A stretch of 16,859 bases of DNA from contig DUKA01000091.1 in assembly GCA_013329615.1 (NCBI GenBank), forward strand, positions 1-16,859, in the 5' to 3' direction. The position numbers and the translations under genes are program-made. Below the pieces are notes generated by a model that did no database searches, had not been told where the DNA came from, and saw nothing but the letters and a program-made list of their open reading frames with translations. This stretch comes from Candidatus Bathyarchaeota archaeon. Lineage in GTDB: Archaea; Thermoproteota; Bathyarchaeia; TCS64. Positions 7,234 through 14,344 of this stretch are shown here, one piece after another; position 1 is the stretch's first letter, and the number at the start of each line of letters is the position of its first letter.

Positions 7234-7875
7234 ATGGTGGACGGTGTGGGTGGAGACGGTGCGCAGGAGTCCCACCGACTCCTGAAGGCGATAGATCAGC
7301 AGGCGTTCACTCTGCTGGAGGACCGTACGAGGCGGCGCATGCTCCTGCTGCTCAGGGAGGCGGAGCTGTCTGCGAAGGAGATTGCGGAGAGGCTCGTGAT
7401 GACGCCCCAGAACGTGTACCATCATCTGCGTAAGCTCATGGGGGCGGGGCTAGTCGTGGAGGTGGAGGAGAGGCGCTCGGGGCACCTCATCGAGAGCTAC
7501 TACACTGCGACGGCGGATACCTTCGTCTACCGGGAGGATGAGATACCGGAGAACGACACACACAGGTTCATCGAGGTGTTGAATGGGTTGAACGAGATCG
7601 GGGCACAGGTAGAGGTGAGCGAGGGGAATGCAGAGACACTCGCGGAGCTCGTGAAGAAGAGGGCGGCGATAGGGATGACGCCGCGCGTCGTCGAGGACAT
7701 CTGCTCCTTCTGCGGCTCATCCGGCTACTTCACAAAATTCGGCCCAATGGACCCGAGTCTCCTCAACAGGGTCATACAGTACAGCACGCTGATGGCGATG
7801 AGTGAGGAGGAGTTCGAGAGGTCACTCTCGATGACGAGGGAGCTCCGGCGACTTTTACTCTCAATGAGAAAATAA
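7234..7875 (+). CDS. ArsR-like winged-helix regulator with C-terminal CxxC segment
   Basis: A 213-aa protein. Residues about 22-95 form an ArsR/HTH_20-type winged helix (AFTLLEDRTRRRMLLLL, ELSAKEIAERLVMTPQNVYH as recognition region, then a wing ending ESYYTATADTFVY). The C-terminal half is helical and carries CSFCGSSGYF (C157, C160). One CxxC per monomer could make half a metal or redox site in a dimer, but no other metal ligand set is evident. The gene is divergent from the GlmL-like operon over a 73-bp spacer with one shared A/T-rich promoter region, so regulation of that operon is likely. The start is ATG 7234, preceded by a short leader; GGGG a few bases upstream is a weak Shine-Dalgarno. 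A T7 tract follows the stop. Confidence 0.8.
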   Translation: MVDGVGGDGAQESHRLLKAIDQQAFTLLEDRTRRRMLLLLREAELSAKEIAERLVMTPQNVYHHLRKLMGAGLVVEVEERRSGHLIESYYTATADTFVYREDEIPENDTHRFIEVLNGLNEIGAQVEVSEGNAETLAELVKKRAAIGMTPRVVEDICSFCGSSGYFTKFGPMDPSLLNRVIQYSTLMAMSEEEFERSLSMTRELRRLLLSMRK

Positions 7876-8089
7876 ACGTCGTATTTAGTGTCAAACCAAC
7901 GCTTTTTTTCTCATGAGTTTCTGATCGGATATGTATGAAATAGATGCCGTTTTTGCATAGATAGACACACCGTTGGCGTTGTTTTTAGGCTCATTTAGGC
8001 GAATGAAGGTCGGAAACAGTTTATTGAGGATACCTCCCTCCTCCCTACTTTTTCCGTAGGATTCACCATTCACGGGGGGTAAGTTACTT
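7876..8089. other. 214-bp intergenic spacer
   Basis: The spacer holds the T7 terminator and a weak TATA-like GTTTATTG at 8019-8026 that could serve the aldolase gene. It is A/T-rich compared with the flanking genes. A 94-codon minus-strand open frame across 7891-8175 has no coding character and overlaps the aldolase start. I see no RNA gene. Confidence 0.4.
7903..7909 (+). terminator. Poly-T terminator after the ArsR-like regulator
   Basis: A run of seven T lies 28 nt after the TAA stop at 7873-7875. It is the longest plus-strand T run in the spacer, and two T5 runs follow it before the next gene. Archaeal RNA polymerase terminates on T-rich tracts without needing a hairpin. Confidence 0.55.
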
Positions 8090-8833
8090 ATGGGAAGTTG
8101 GGTACCCCTTCCTTGTTCCCCCTTGACCGGTGATGTCCGATCGGAGATAGTCGAGAAACTCATAAAGTCCTGCAAGGTTCTGTACCGGGAGGTGCCTTCG
8201 GTTCACAACCCGAACCCGATGGGGCACTTCAGCGCCCGGATACCGGGGACGGACGAGGTCATCGTCAAGCCACGGGATGTCGGGTGGAACAAGGTCACGG
8301 CGGACGACCTGATCACTTTTACGCTCGACTACCGGAAGGTGTCGGGCCCCGACTACGAGATCGTTGAGCTACCCATCCACTTGGAGATGTACAGGGCCCG
8401 CCCCGACGTGGGCGCCGTCGTTCACACGCACCAGACCAACGCCACACTCATGGGGACGCTCGGGCTCAAGCTGGAGTTGCTCGACCCGAGCACCCTCGCC
8501 TTCACGGGGGGCATCCCCACCTACGACGAGATCGATGACCCAACATACTTCTCGAAGGGCGTCGGGACGCTGATTCGGAACGAGACGCAGGGGAGGATAG
8601 CGGCAAGGAAGATCGGGGCCGCGAACGCCCTCATCCTCAAGGCGCATGGGCCGGTGATCGTCGGGAAGAGCGTCGAGGAGACATGTATGCTCACCATCGC
8701 CCTAGAGAACGCGGCGAAGTCGCAGATAGTCGCCTCCATGATCGGTGGGAACAGACCCTCGATCGAGAGCCTCGGGCTGCCGCCGAGGAAGCCCTCCGCC
8801 AACCTTTGGAAGGCGCTGATAGACTCCTACTAG
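8090..8833 (+). CDS. Class II aldolase/adducin family protein
   Basis: The zinc-dependent class II aldolase fold is recognised from IVKPRDVGW near residue 58, an E99-containing PIHLEMYRARPDVGAVVHTH with zinc ligands H112 and H114, and the third His in LKAHGPVIVG (H186). Family members cleave or form aldol bonds of sugar phosphates (fuculose-1-P, ribulose-5-P epimerase) or act in methylthioribulose-1-P dehydration. The substrate here cannot be decided. The length (247 aa) is normal. The ATG at 8090 is the most upstream start, but the first 14 residues do not look like the family. TTG 8123 is an alternative, so the start is uncertain. It converges with the four-Cys regulator, with one base between the stops. 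No sugar kinase or dehydrogenase gene adjoins it. Confidence 0.85.
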   Translation: MGSWVPLPCSPLTGDVRSEIVEKLIKSCKVLYREVPSVHNPNPMGHFSARIPGTDEVIVKPRDVGWNKVTADDLITFTLDYRKVSGPDYEIVELPIHLEMYRARPDVGAVVHTHQTNATLMGTLGLKLELLDPSTLAFTGGIPTYDEIDDPTYFSKGVGTLIRNETQGRIAARKIGAANALILKAHGPVIVGKSVEETCMLTIALENAAKSQIVASMIGGNRPSIESLGLPPRKPSANLWKALIDSY

Positions 8834-8834
8834 T

Positions 8835-9584
8835 CTACATGGAGAGTTCTTGGTTCAGCTGCGCCACGAGCATTATAGAGCGCATCCCCATACGCGTCAA
8901 AACGTAGTCCTTCGACTCGTACTGCGTGATATGGCCTGAGTCGATCAGCTTCCGGATGTGGTACAGGAGCTGACCGCCTTCGAGGCCGGTCGCCTTGATG
9001 AAGTCTGTGAACCTGTTCTCGCCCCTGAAGACGCTCTTCATTATGGTGAGCCGCGTCTTGTTGCTGAGTGGTTCGAGCAGTTGCTCCGCGGCCTTCTCGG
9101 GGTTTAGGCTGTCCACTGTCGCCCTGCCCTGCTCCATCGTCAAGGCGGGTGAGCCTATTGAGCGCAGCTGTGTGAGGAGCTTCTCGCTCGAGGTGAGGAC
9201 GTCGAGTTCGTTCTGTATGCAGGCGACGCAGCTTTGCCTGCCTTGCCCCGCCATCATATCCTTGAATTTTCCCAAGCTTTCCTTAACCTGCTTTAGCTCC
9301 GTGTATGAGTCGTCGAATCTGCCCGTCTTGAGGAGGCTTGTCAGGCGGCGCTGGTGCGCCGTGAGGGTAGCCTTGCAGGTGGTCTCCTCGTCCCCCCTGT
9401 CACATTTGAGGTTGCGCACGGCGTCGCTGGAGACGTCGATGAGGTAGTCGATTATTGTGTGGTTGTAGTTCAGGCTGACCTGCTTCGTCACCTCGCTTTC
9501 GATGACTTCTAAGTGTTGCCTAGTTTCGGTGCGGAATTTGACGAGTTCTTTGCGCAGCTCCTCTATCTCCCCATCCAACCTCAT
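8835..9584 (-). CDS. Winged-helix regulator with N-terminal coiled coil and four cysteines
   Basis: A 249-aa protein. Residues 1-35 are a charged heptad-like coiled coil (GEIEELRKELVKFRTETRQH). Residues 36-160 are mostly helical and hold four cysteines: C61, C70, C119 and C122 (the last two as CVAC). Residues about 165-240 form an ArsR-like winged helix (EPLSNKTRLTIMKSVFRGEN, GGQLLYHIRKLIDSGHITQY as recognition helix and wing). Four Cys in one domain could bind Zn or an FeS cluster and so sense metal or redox state, which fits the divergent iron-sulfur gene. That is inference. ATG 9584 lies about 38 bp from a TATA on the minus strand, and a dyad centred on the start codon could allow autoregulation. 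Confidence 0.8.
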   Translation of the reverse strand: MRLDGEIEELRKELVKFRTETRQHLEVIESEVTKQVSLNYNHTIIDYLIDVSSDAVRNLKCDRGDEETTCKATLTAHQRRLTSLLKTGRFDDSYTELKQVKESLGKFKDMMAGQGRQSCVACIQNELDVLTSSEKLLTQLRSIGSPALTMEQGRATVDSLNPEKAAEQLLEPLSNKTRLTIMKSVFRGENRFTDFIKATGLEGGQLLYHIRKLIDSGHITQYESKDYVLTRMGMRSIMLVAQLNQELSM

Positions 9585-9611
9585 AGGTTAACGGTTTAAC
9601 CCTCTAGGTTA
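9577..9611. promoter_or_regulatory. Cluster of AGGTTA/TAACC inverted repeats, candidate operator of the four-Cys regulator
   Basis: Two dyads overlap here. AACCT-CAT-AGGTT (9577-9589) is centred on the regulator start codon, and GGTTAA-CGGT-TTAACC (9586-9601) follows. A third half-site, AGGTTAT, sits at 9605-9611, just before the TATA. The cluster lies between the predicted transcription start and the start codon of the minus gene and immediately upstream of the TATA for the plus gene, a suitable place for control of both. Binding by the neighbouring regulator is inferred. Confidence 0.5.
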
Positions 9612-9615
9612 TATC

Positions 9616-9628
9616 CCTTTATATATCC
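9616..9628. promoter_or_regulatory. TATA region between the regulator and iron-sulfur protein genes
   Basis: TTTATATA (about 9618-9625) reads as a good TATA box on the plus strand and, as TATATAAA, on the minus strand. A start near 9647 fits the iron-sulfur gene, whose ATG is at 9660. A start near 9596 fits the regulator, whose ATG is at 9584. Confidence 0.6.
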
Positions 9629-9644
9629 TTCTCAGGTGCAGGGC

Positions 9645-9650
9645 GGAGGA
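9645..9650 (+). promoter_or_regulatory. Shine-Dalgarno that decides the start of the iron-sulfur protein
   Basis: GGAGGA stands 9 nt before ATG 9660. It favours this ATG over the in-frame GTG at 9636, which would also lie upstream of the transcription start predicted from the TATA box. Confidence 0.65.
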
Positions 9651-9659
9651 GACGAGGGG

Positions 9660-10331
9660 ATGGCTCACAAGCTACCGGGTTACAGGTTTGAGGACGACTG
9701 GGACCGGGATTGGGCGGAGGAGAACGCGGGGAACACCGCCGCGGGCATCGCGCTGCCCGTCTACGAGGAGATCAAGCTAAACAACACCGTGTTAAACCTC
9801 GACAGCGTGAAGCGGTACCTGGAGAAGGCGCACAAGATCGCCATTCAGGACTGCCCATGCAGGACGAAGCTCCACCACTGCGACGCGCCCCGGGACGTCT
9901 GCGTCCAGCTTAACGACGCCGCGGAGAAGGGCATAGCGAGGGGGACGTCGAGGCAGATCACAATCGATGAGGCTCTGGAGGTGGTGACGAGGGCGCGCGA
10001 CGCCGGGCTCGTCCCAATGGCGTACATGCGCACAGACACACCAAAGCCAGAGGGCGTAAACTACGTCTGCAACTGCTGCTCATGCTGCTGCAGCATCCTA
10101 GGGGCGACGCTCCGCTTCAACATGGCCCCCCACATCCTCAAGTCGATAGCAACGACGACGATGGACGAGTCGAAGTGCGTATCCTGCGGCAAGTGCGTTG
10201 AGCGATGCCACTTCGGGGCGCGAAAGATGGTAGACGGGAAGATGGAGTACGACAAGGACCTTTGTTTCGGCTGCGGGCTCTGCGTGAGCATCTGCCCGAC
10301 TAAGGCGATCTCCTTGATCCAGTTCACGTAG
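9660..10331 (+). CDS. Cysteine-rich 4Fe-4S dicluster ferredoxin-like protein
   Basis: A 223-aa protein with 18 cysteines. The C-terminal 60 residues are a classical 2[4Fe-4S] ferredoxin (CVSCGKCVERC and CFGCGLCVSIC followed by P). Ahead of it is a domain with CPCR, HHC and DVC near residues 66-81, then the unusual block CNCCSCCC near 140. These extra cysteines could hold one or two further clusters. Similar CPCR/CNCC plus ferredoxin layouts occur in anaerobic archaea and bacteria, but I cannot name a function. The likely role is electron transfer in the cytoplasm, as there is no signal peptide or membrane segment. It is divergent from a four-Cys winged-helix regulator with shared TATA and operator-like repeats. 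The MFS gene starts 50 nt after its stop. Confidence 0.85.
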   Translation: MAHKLPGYRFEDDWDRDWAEENAGNTAAGIALPVYEEIKLNNTVLNLDSVKRYLEKAHKIAIQDCPCRTKLHHCDAPRDVCVQLNDAAEKGIARGTSRQITIDEALEVVTRARDAGLVPMAYMRTDTPKPEGVNYVCNCCSCCCSILGATLRFNMAPHILKSIATTTMDESKCVSCGKCVERCHFGARKMVDGKMEYDKDLCFGCGLCVSICPTKAISLIQFT

Positions 10332-10332
10332 C

Positions 10333-10339
10333 CATATAG
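10333..10339 (+). promoter_or_regulatory. Weak TATA-like element before the MFS gene
   Basis: CATATAG begins just after the iron-sulfur gene stop and would place a transcription start near 10363, about 20 nt before ATG 10382. Read-through from the upstream gene is equally possible. Confidence 0.3.
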
Positions 10340-10381
10340 GCGTCCACAAGGTTTTCCTACCCGCCGAGCAGCGAATTATGG

Positions 10382-11551
10382 ATGCTCGAGCGCCTGACAG
10401 GAGAGGAGTGGCTTAGTCTGCTTCGCGCCTCGTTGATATGTGTGGCAATCTTCTTCGCCGACGCCAGCCACAGCCTCGTCATTCCCATTTTCCCGACGTT
10501 CGCCCAGGAGCACGGGGCAAGTCTGACGATGATTGGTCTCTACGGTTCGGCGATCGGCGTCGCCATGATTTTGCTATCGGTGCCCATCGGCAGCATTAGC
10601 GACAAATTCGGCAGGAAGGCGGTCCTGCTCATGGGCTTTTCCCTGTTCACGATCGTGCCCATCATCTACATCGTTGCCTCCTCGACGCTGCATCTACTCG
10701 TCGCCAGGCTCATCCTCGGCGTCGCCATGGGCTCGACCTTCGGGCTCGGCTTCATCTGGGTGACCGAGGAGGCCGTAGGGGAGGCACGTGTAATAGCGCA
10801 GGGCATTTACATGACCGCGATGGGCATCGGCTTCACCGTCGGGCCGATTATCGGAGGATACGCCTCGACCCTCTGGGGATTCAACGCAGCCTTCATCGCG
10901 AGCAGCCTCCTAGGGGCATCGGGCCTAACCGCCATACTATTAACGAAGGATACTGTGAGGCCTTCGAGCACCCCCGTAAAGAGGGCGGGCATGCGCGAGA
11001 CTCTCTCAGATCCGCGCGTCCTCGCCGCAGGGCTCACCAACTTCATTAACACCCTGCTCTACAACGCCCTGAGCACGTTCTTCCCACTCTACGGCGTCGT
11101 TGTAGGGTTGAACTCTGCCGAGGTCGGCTTGGGCTTCACCGTCAGGGGGCTATTCTCCACCGTGATACGGTATCCCGCGAACATCGCCATGAAGGGCCGC
11201 ATGACCTTCCTGCTACTAGTTGGCGGGGTGCTCGCGCAAGCAGTAATGATCGCCTTCCTAGCTTCAAGTTCAATACTCAACATAGTCTTGATCCTACTCG
11301 CCGTTCAAGGTGTAATGTATGGCATCTCCCTCACCGCGGGTAACGTCTACATTACATCCGAGGCGCCTCCGGATCGCAAGGGCGCCGCCATGGGGGTCTA
11401 CCAGAGCTTCTCAAACACAAGCAGCGTGATTACCCCCCTCGTTCTTGGGGGAGTGGCGGAGGCGTACGGCGTCGCATCGTCCCTTCAACTTGCCGCGGCG
11501 ACCGCAATATTGGGAGCCATGCTATGCGTCTTCCTCAACCGCTCTCGGTAA
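10382..11551 (+). CDS. Major facilitator superfamily (MFS) transporter
   Basis: A 389-aa integral membrane protein with about 12 hydrophobic helices, in two halves split by a polar loop near residue 200 (KDTVRPSSTPVKRAGMRETL). The MFS motif A is clear after helix 2: GSISDKFGRKAVLLMG. Helix 5 has the Gly-rich GIGFTVGPIIGGYAS, typical of the drug:H+ antiporter motif C region (G-x(3)-G-P-x-x-G-G). An exporter of a small organic compound is therefore plausible, but the substrate is unknown. It lies 50 nt after the iron-sulfur gene on the same strand, so cotranscription is possible. There is no clear Shine-Dalgarno at ATG 10382. An out-of-frame ATG at 10378 overlaps the start region. Confidence 0.9.
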   Translation: MLERLTGEEWLSLLRASLICVAIFFADASHSLVIPIFPTFAQEHGASLTMIGLYGSAIGVAMILLSVPIGSISDKFGRKAVLLMGFSLFTIVPIIYIVASSTLHLLVARLILGVAMGSTFGLGFIWVTEEAVGEARVIAQGIYMTAMGIGFTVGPIIGGYASTLWGFNAAFIASSLLGASGLTAILLTKDTVRPSSTPVKRAGMRETLSDPRVLAAGLTNFINTLLYNALSTFFPLYGVVVGLNSAEVGLGFTVRGLFSTVIRYPANIAMKGRMTFLLLVGGVLAQAVMIAFLASSSILNIVLILLAVQGVMYGISLTAGNVYITSEAPPDRKGAAMGVYQSFSNTSSVITPLVLGGVAEAYGVASSLQLAAATAILGAMLCVFLNRSR

Positions 11552-11588
11552 ACCAACACAGGTTATGATAAAACCCACTTCTGGTCCG

Positions 11589-11593
11589 AAAAA
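11589..11593 (-). terminator. Short T tract after the periplasmic-binding-type gene
   Basis: A T5 run on the minus strand lies 53 nt after the TAA stop of the convergent gene, within the 94-bp spacer. It is a weak candidate terminator. No plus-strand T run is seen after the MFS gene. Confidence 0.3.
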
Positions 11594-11645
11594 CACCTCG
11601 ACGGAGCGTATGCGAGACAGGAGCATCACTTTGGATATCCCGATA

Positions 11646-12941
11646 TTAGGAGAATAACTCGGTTTCGCCTGTCTTTGAATCATAGTGCCCCGCGATTACC
11701 CACTGAATACTCCCACCCACGTCGTAGTACCCGTAGATGTCGAAGTCGGAACCCATGCGGTCACCGTTGGCATCGAGCGCCATGTTCCCAGTGGCCCCCA
11801 CATAATTTGTCGCAACTATCGAGATTTCTGACTGCAGATCTTCGCCTTGGGTAGATCCGGATTCTATCACCGCCAAGGAGGCGACCTTAACCGCGTCATA
11901 GAGAGCCGCCTCCTTCGACCCGAGTGGGACGCCATCGAACGTGTAGAGAGACGATCCCTCGTATCCCTCCTCTAGGAAGAGATACTCGTCGCCCCCGGGC
12001 TTGGATAGAGAGAGGCTCAAGAAATGGATCTTGGCAAACACATCCGAGTGGCTTAACATCAGCGTCTGGTTGGCATAATAGAGGGGGGTGGTGTACCAAG
12101 TCACCGACTGGAGTTCTCCGTGACTGGCGATCTCCTTGACGAGGTTCTCGTTAACATAAGAGAACGAGTAGACCACGCCGACCTCCGAAGGCTCATATCT
12201 CTGCAAGAGTTCGTTTAGTTTTGTGTTTACCTCGTCCATGAAGGCTCTGGATCTCTCGGCGTCTTGGTCCTGCCACACGCTCGGCTCGGCCTCGGTGTGA
12301 TCATGGATTATCTCCATGACTTCCTCGAAGTCTGTGCCCTCCCGCGGCAGGATGGTCGACAAATATTCGTAGCTGTAGCTGTCCCGTAACACGATCACGG
12401 CTTTTACCCCATTGGCACGCAGCGTCTCCGCGAGTGCCTCGGTCTCCTCTGTTGTGTTGGGGCTCATTCTGTATACGCTGTCAATCTGCTTGTGGCTCCG
12501 ACAATGAGAGTCGGGTACGCCGATCATCGTTATGTTATGCAGAGTTATGTATGTCTGGAAACTGCATATTGGGCTGTTCCATTCGCAGAACATGATCTTC
12601 ACGCCTTCGGCGTTTAGGTTCTGGATGACCTCCGTTTGTGTAAGTGGATCAGGTGCGATATACTCGACTATGTCGAATCTCCACGGTAGTCCAAGTGTCT
12701 GGCAATGTGCGTTGACTTCGTCCAAGCCACGTTTTGCGGCGTAGAGCAGCCGTGGCGCAGAGCTGTTGCTCCCTGCTATGAGACCCATCATCACAGTCCG
12801 GTTCGTCCCTCCGCCCTTATCCGGGACTTCGGGGGGATGCACACCGTCTGAGGGCTCTACTTGAAGATAGGCGGTTATGGCAACAGTGGCTATTATGACG
12901 CTGATGAGGACGGCCACACCCAGTGCCAGTCTCCTGAACAA
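11646..12941 (-). CDS. Membrane-anchored periplasmic-binding-like protein (branched-chain amino acid ABC transporter, LivK-like)
   Basis: A 431-aa protein that starts with an uncleaved-type hydrophobic helix (residues about 5-27, LGVAVLISVIIATVAITAYL) and a short linker, then a type I periplasmic-binding fold. Marks of the Peripla_BP_6/LivK family are the GLIAGSN beginning, KIMFCEWNSPICSF near residue 115, RMSPNTTEETEAL, and the diagnostic C-terminal VGATGNMALDANGDRMGSDF, followed by a GHYDSKTG-like end. It would sit outside the membrane and bind a small ligand. No LivH/M/F/G genes are in the window, so it may work with distant permeases or as a sensor. The start is a TTG at 12941 preceded by AAGGGG; GTG 12917 is an alternative but would cut the anchor. 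Confidence 0.8.
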   Translation of the reverse strand: MFRRLALGVAVLISVIIATVAITAYLQVEPSDGVHPPEVPDKGGGTNRTVMMGLIAGSNSSAPRLLYAAKRGLDEVNAHCQTLGLPWRFDIVEYIAPDPLTQTEVIQNLNAEGVKIMFCEWNSPICSFQTYITLHNITMIGVPDSHCRSHKQIDSVYRMSPNTTEETEALAETLRANGVKAVIVLRDSYSYEYLSTILPREGTDFEEVMEIIHDHTEAEPSVWQDQDAERSRAFMDEVNTKLNELLQRYEPSEVGVVYSFSYVNENLVKEIASHGELQSVTWYTTPLYYANQTLMLSHSDVFAKIHFLSLSLSKPGGDEYLFLEEGYEGSSLYTFDGVPLGSKEAALYDAVKVASLAVIESGSTQGEDLQSEISIVATNYVGATGNMALDANGDRMGSDFDIYGYYDVGGSIQWVIAGHYDSKTGETELFS

Positions 12942-12981
12942 GAGAAGCCCCTTGGAGTATGTATCCGCCGCAGAGGTTTAA

Positions 12982-12993
12982 CAATTATTAATT
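12982..12993 (-). promoter_or_regulatory. TATA-like element before the LivK-like gene
   Basis: The 12970-13000 region is strongly A/T-rich. On the minus strand TTAATAATTG places a start near 12961, about 20 nt before the TTG start. It lies in the 138-bp spacer downstream of the amidohydrolase gene. Confidence 0.4.
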
Positions 12994-13033
12994 TATCATA
13001 CTTCGCAGGGTCTAAGAGCGCTTAATCTTCAAG

Positions 13034-13038
13034 AAAAA
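13034..13038 (-). terminator. Short T tract after the amidohydrolase gene
   Basis: A T5 run on the minus strand (GTTTTTC) lies about 42 nt after the amidohydrolase stop and before the TATA element of the next gene. Weak candidate only. Confidence 0.3.
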
Positions 13039-13079
13039 CGGGCATAAACAATGCAACACGCGGAAAGTTATGTGGCGAG

Positions 13080-14063
13080 TCAGATGCCGAGCATCTTGGC
13101 CGGGTTTTCCGATAAAATCGCCCGCTTCTCCGAACCGGTAAGGCTATCGAGGCCGTTTATCCAGTCGACCGAATCGACCACCTCCATCGGGCAGGGGTAA
13201 TCTGTCCCGAAGACGACCCTGTCTATCCCCACGGCGTCTATCAAGAACCGCAGCGTCGGCTCGCTGAAGGTGGCGCAGTCGTAGTAGAAGCTCCCCACGT
13301 ACTGACTCGGGGGCCGGGAGAGTGACTGGCGGCTCTCCTCGGCGGAGTACTTGACCATGTAGTCCAGCTTCGCCGCCTCCCACCCCTTGTCCATCCGGGC
13401 GACCGCGAAGGCGACGTAGCCGCCACCGTGCAGCAGGCAGACCTTCAGCCTCGGGAAGCGATCCATGATCCCGCCCTGCACGAGTGCCCCATATGTGAGT
13501 GTCCGCTCAACGAGGTTGCCCACGGTGTTCTCTAGGAAGTAGCGTGGTATCCTCTGCCTCACTATGGTGTTGCCCTGATGGAACTCGACGACGGCTCCAA
13601 GCCGCTCGGCTGCCTCCCAGAAGGGGTGAAACTGAGGCTCGTCGAGGGTGTGCCCGTTGATGTGGTCCTTGATTGTGACGCCCCTCAGACCGAGTTCTGT
13701 GATCGCACGCTCTAGTTCACTCACCGATGCCGCCACGTCCTGCATTGGGAGAATGCCCAGACCCACGAATCGATCCGGGTGCTCATCCACCATGGCCGCT
13801 ATCTCGTCGTTGCAGGCCTTTACCGTCGCCTTGGTGAGCTTCGGGTCACGGTCGTATTTATTGAAGTCGCCGTAAACAGTGAGTGCCTGCATCTCCACGC
13901 CAAGCCTGTCCATTTCGGTGAGACGCTCCTCTAGCGTCCAGTGGTTCCGGGGGTTCTCTAACTCGCCGTGTTTATCGGTGAACCCGTGCCAATCGTGACC
14001 TGCTCGCACTGCCTCCAGGAATGGGCGCGGGTTCAGGTGGTTGTGGACGTCAATGACCTTCAT
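13080..14063 (-). CDS. Amidohydrolase family 2 (ACMSD-like) metal-dependent hydrolase
   Basis: A 327-aa TIM-barrel amidohydrolase. The metal ligands of the ACMSD/amidohydrolase-2 family can be placed: H7 and H9 in DVHNHLNP, H162 in VEFHQGN, H212 in LLHGGGY (or its neighbour), and D288 in VFGTDYPCPM. The FP(R/K)LKVCLLHGGG and RVVFGTDYP blocks are characteristic. Members are decarboxylases or hydrolases acting on aromatic or short carboxylic substrates; the substrate here is unknown. The length is normal and it looks intact. ATG 14063 has GAGGG about 7 nt upstream, and a TATA-like TTTAATG at 14112-14119 fits a start near 14089. It is probably transcribed alone. Confidence 0.87.
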   Translation of the reverse strand: MKVIDVHNHLNPRPFLEAVRAGHDWHGFTDKHGELENPRNHWTLEERLTEMDRLGVEMQALTVYGDFNKYDRDPKLTKATVKACNDEIAAMVDEHPDRFVGLGILPMQDVAASVSELERAITELGLRGVTIKDHINGHTLDEPQFHPFWEAAERLGAVVEFHQGNTIVRQRIPRYFLENTVGNLVERTLTYGALVQGGIMDRFPRLKVCLLHGGGYVAFAVARMDKGWEAAKLDYMVKYSAEESRQSLSRPPSQYVGSFYYDCATFSEPTLRFLIDAVGIDRVVFGTDYPCPMEVVDSVDWINGLDSLTGSEKRAILSENPAKMLGI

Positions 14064-14344
14064 TCGTTTTCCCTCAGAGTCGCCGGCTCCAATTCACTGA
14101 AACGTATGCACATTAAACATCAACGGTCTTCTTGGGTCATGAATTTTCTCCTAGAAAGTAGCCTCAGTGTAACTCTGATCGCTCACGGATCGCACTAATG
14201 CCTTCACATCATCGGCTAAACAAGTGAAACGCCGCCAGGGATAAAATGGTTCCCATCCGTGCCACTCACACCTGTTTACCGCTCCACAATCCATTAAACG
14301 GTACCTGAAGGTTAACGAAGTGGTGTGGGTTTCTGTCCCTCAGC
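14064..14344. other. 281-bp divergent intergenic region
   Basis: The region holds the amidohydrolase promoter on the left and, on the right, weak plus-strand TATA candidates (GATAAAATG near 14242-14250 and ATTAAAC near 14292) for the CBS/AlbA_2 gene. GATCGC repeats directly near 14179 and 14191. I see no convincing gene or structured RNA in its middle. Confidence 0.35.
14112..14119 (-). promoter_or_regulatory. TATA-like element before the amidohydrolase gene
   Basis: TTTAATG on the minus strand is spaced to give transcription near 14089 and a leader of about 25 nt that includes the GAGGG Shine-Dalgarno before ATG 14063. Confidence 0.4.

Noticed and set aside
7909..7917. CTCATGAG palindrome after the T7 tract
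   Set aside because: An isolated 8-bp palindrome with no repeat nearby is expected by chance.
7891..8175. 94-codon open frame on the minus strand
   Set aside because: Its composition is not protein-like. It overlaps the aldolase start and the T7 terminator, and no ribosome binding site or family resemblance is seen.
8197..8215. GGTTC...GAACC inverted repeat near the aldolase 5' end
   Set aside because: It lies within conserved coding sequence and has short arms, so it is better explained by codon content.
9636..9659. GTG 9636 as start of the iron-sulfur protein
   Set aside because: It would lie upstream of the transcription start predicted from the TATA box and before the GGAGGA Shine-Dalgarno. 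ATG 9660 fits better.
14064..14344. Possible small RNA (C/D-box-like words TTGATG and CTGA) or tRNA in the spacer
   Set aside because: The words are not in a proper C/D arrangement, there is no stable stem, and no T-arm consensus is present.
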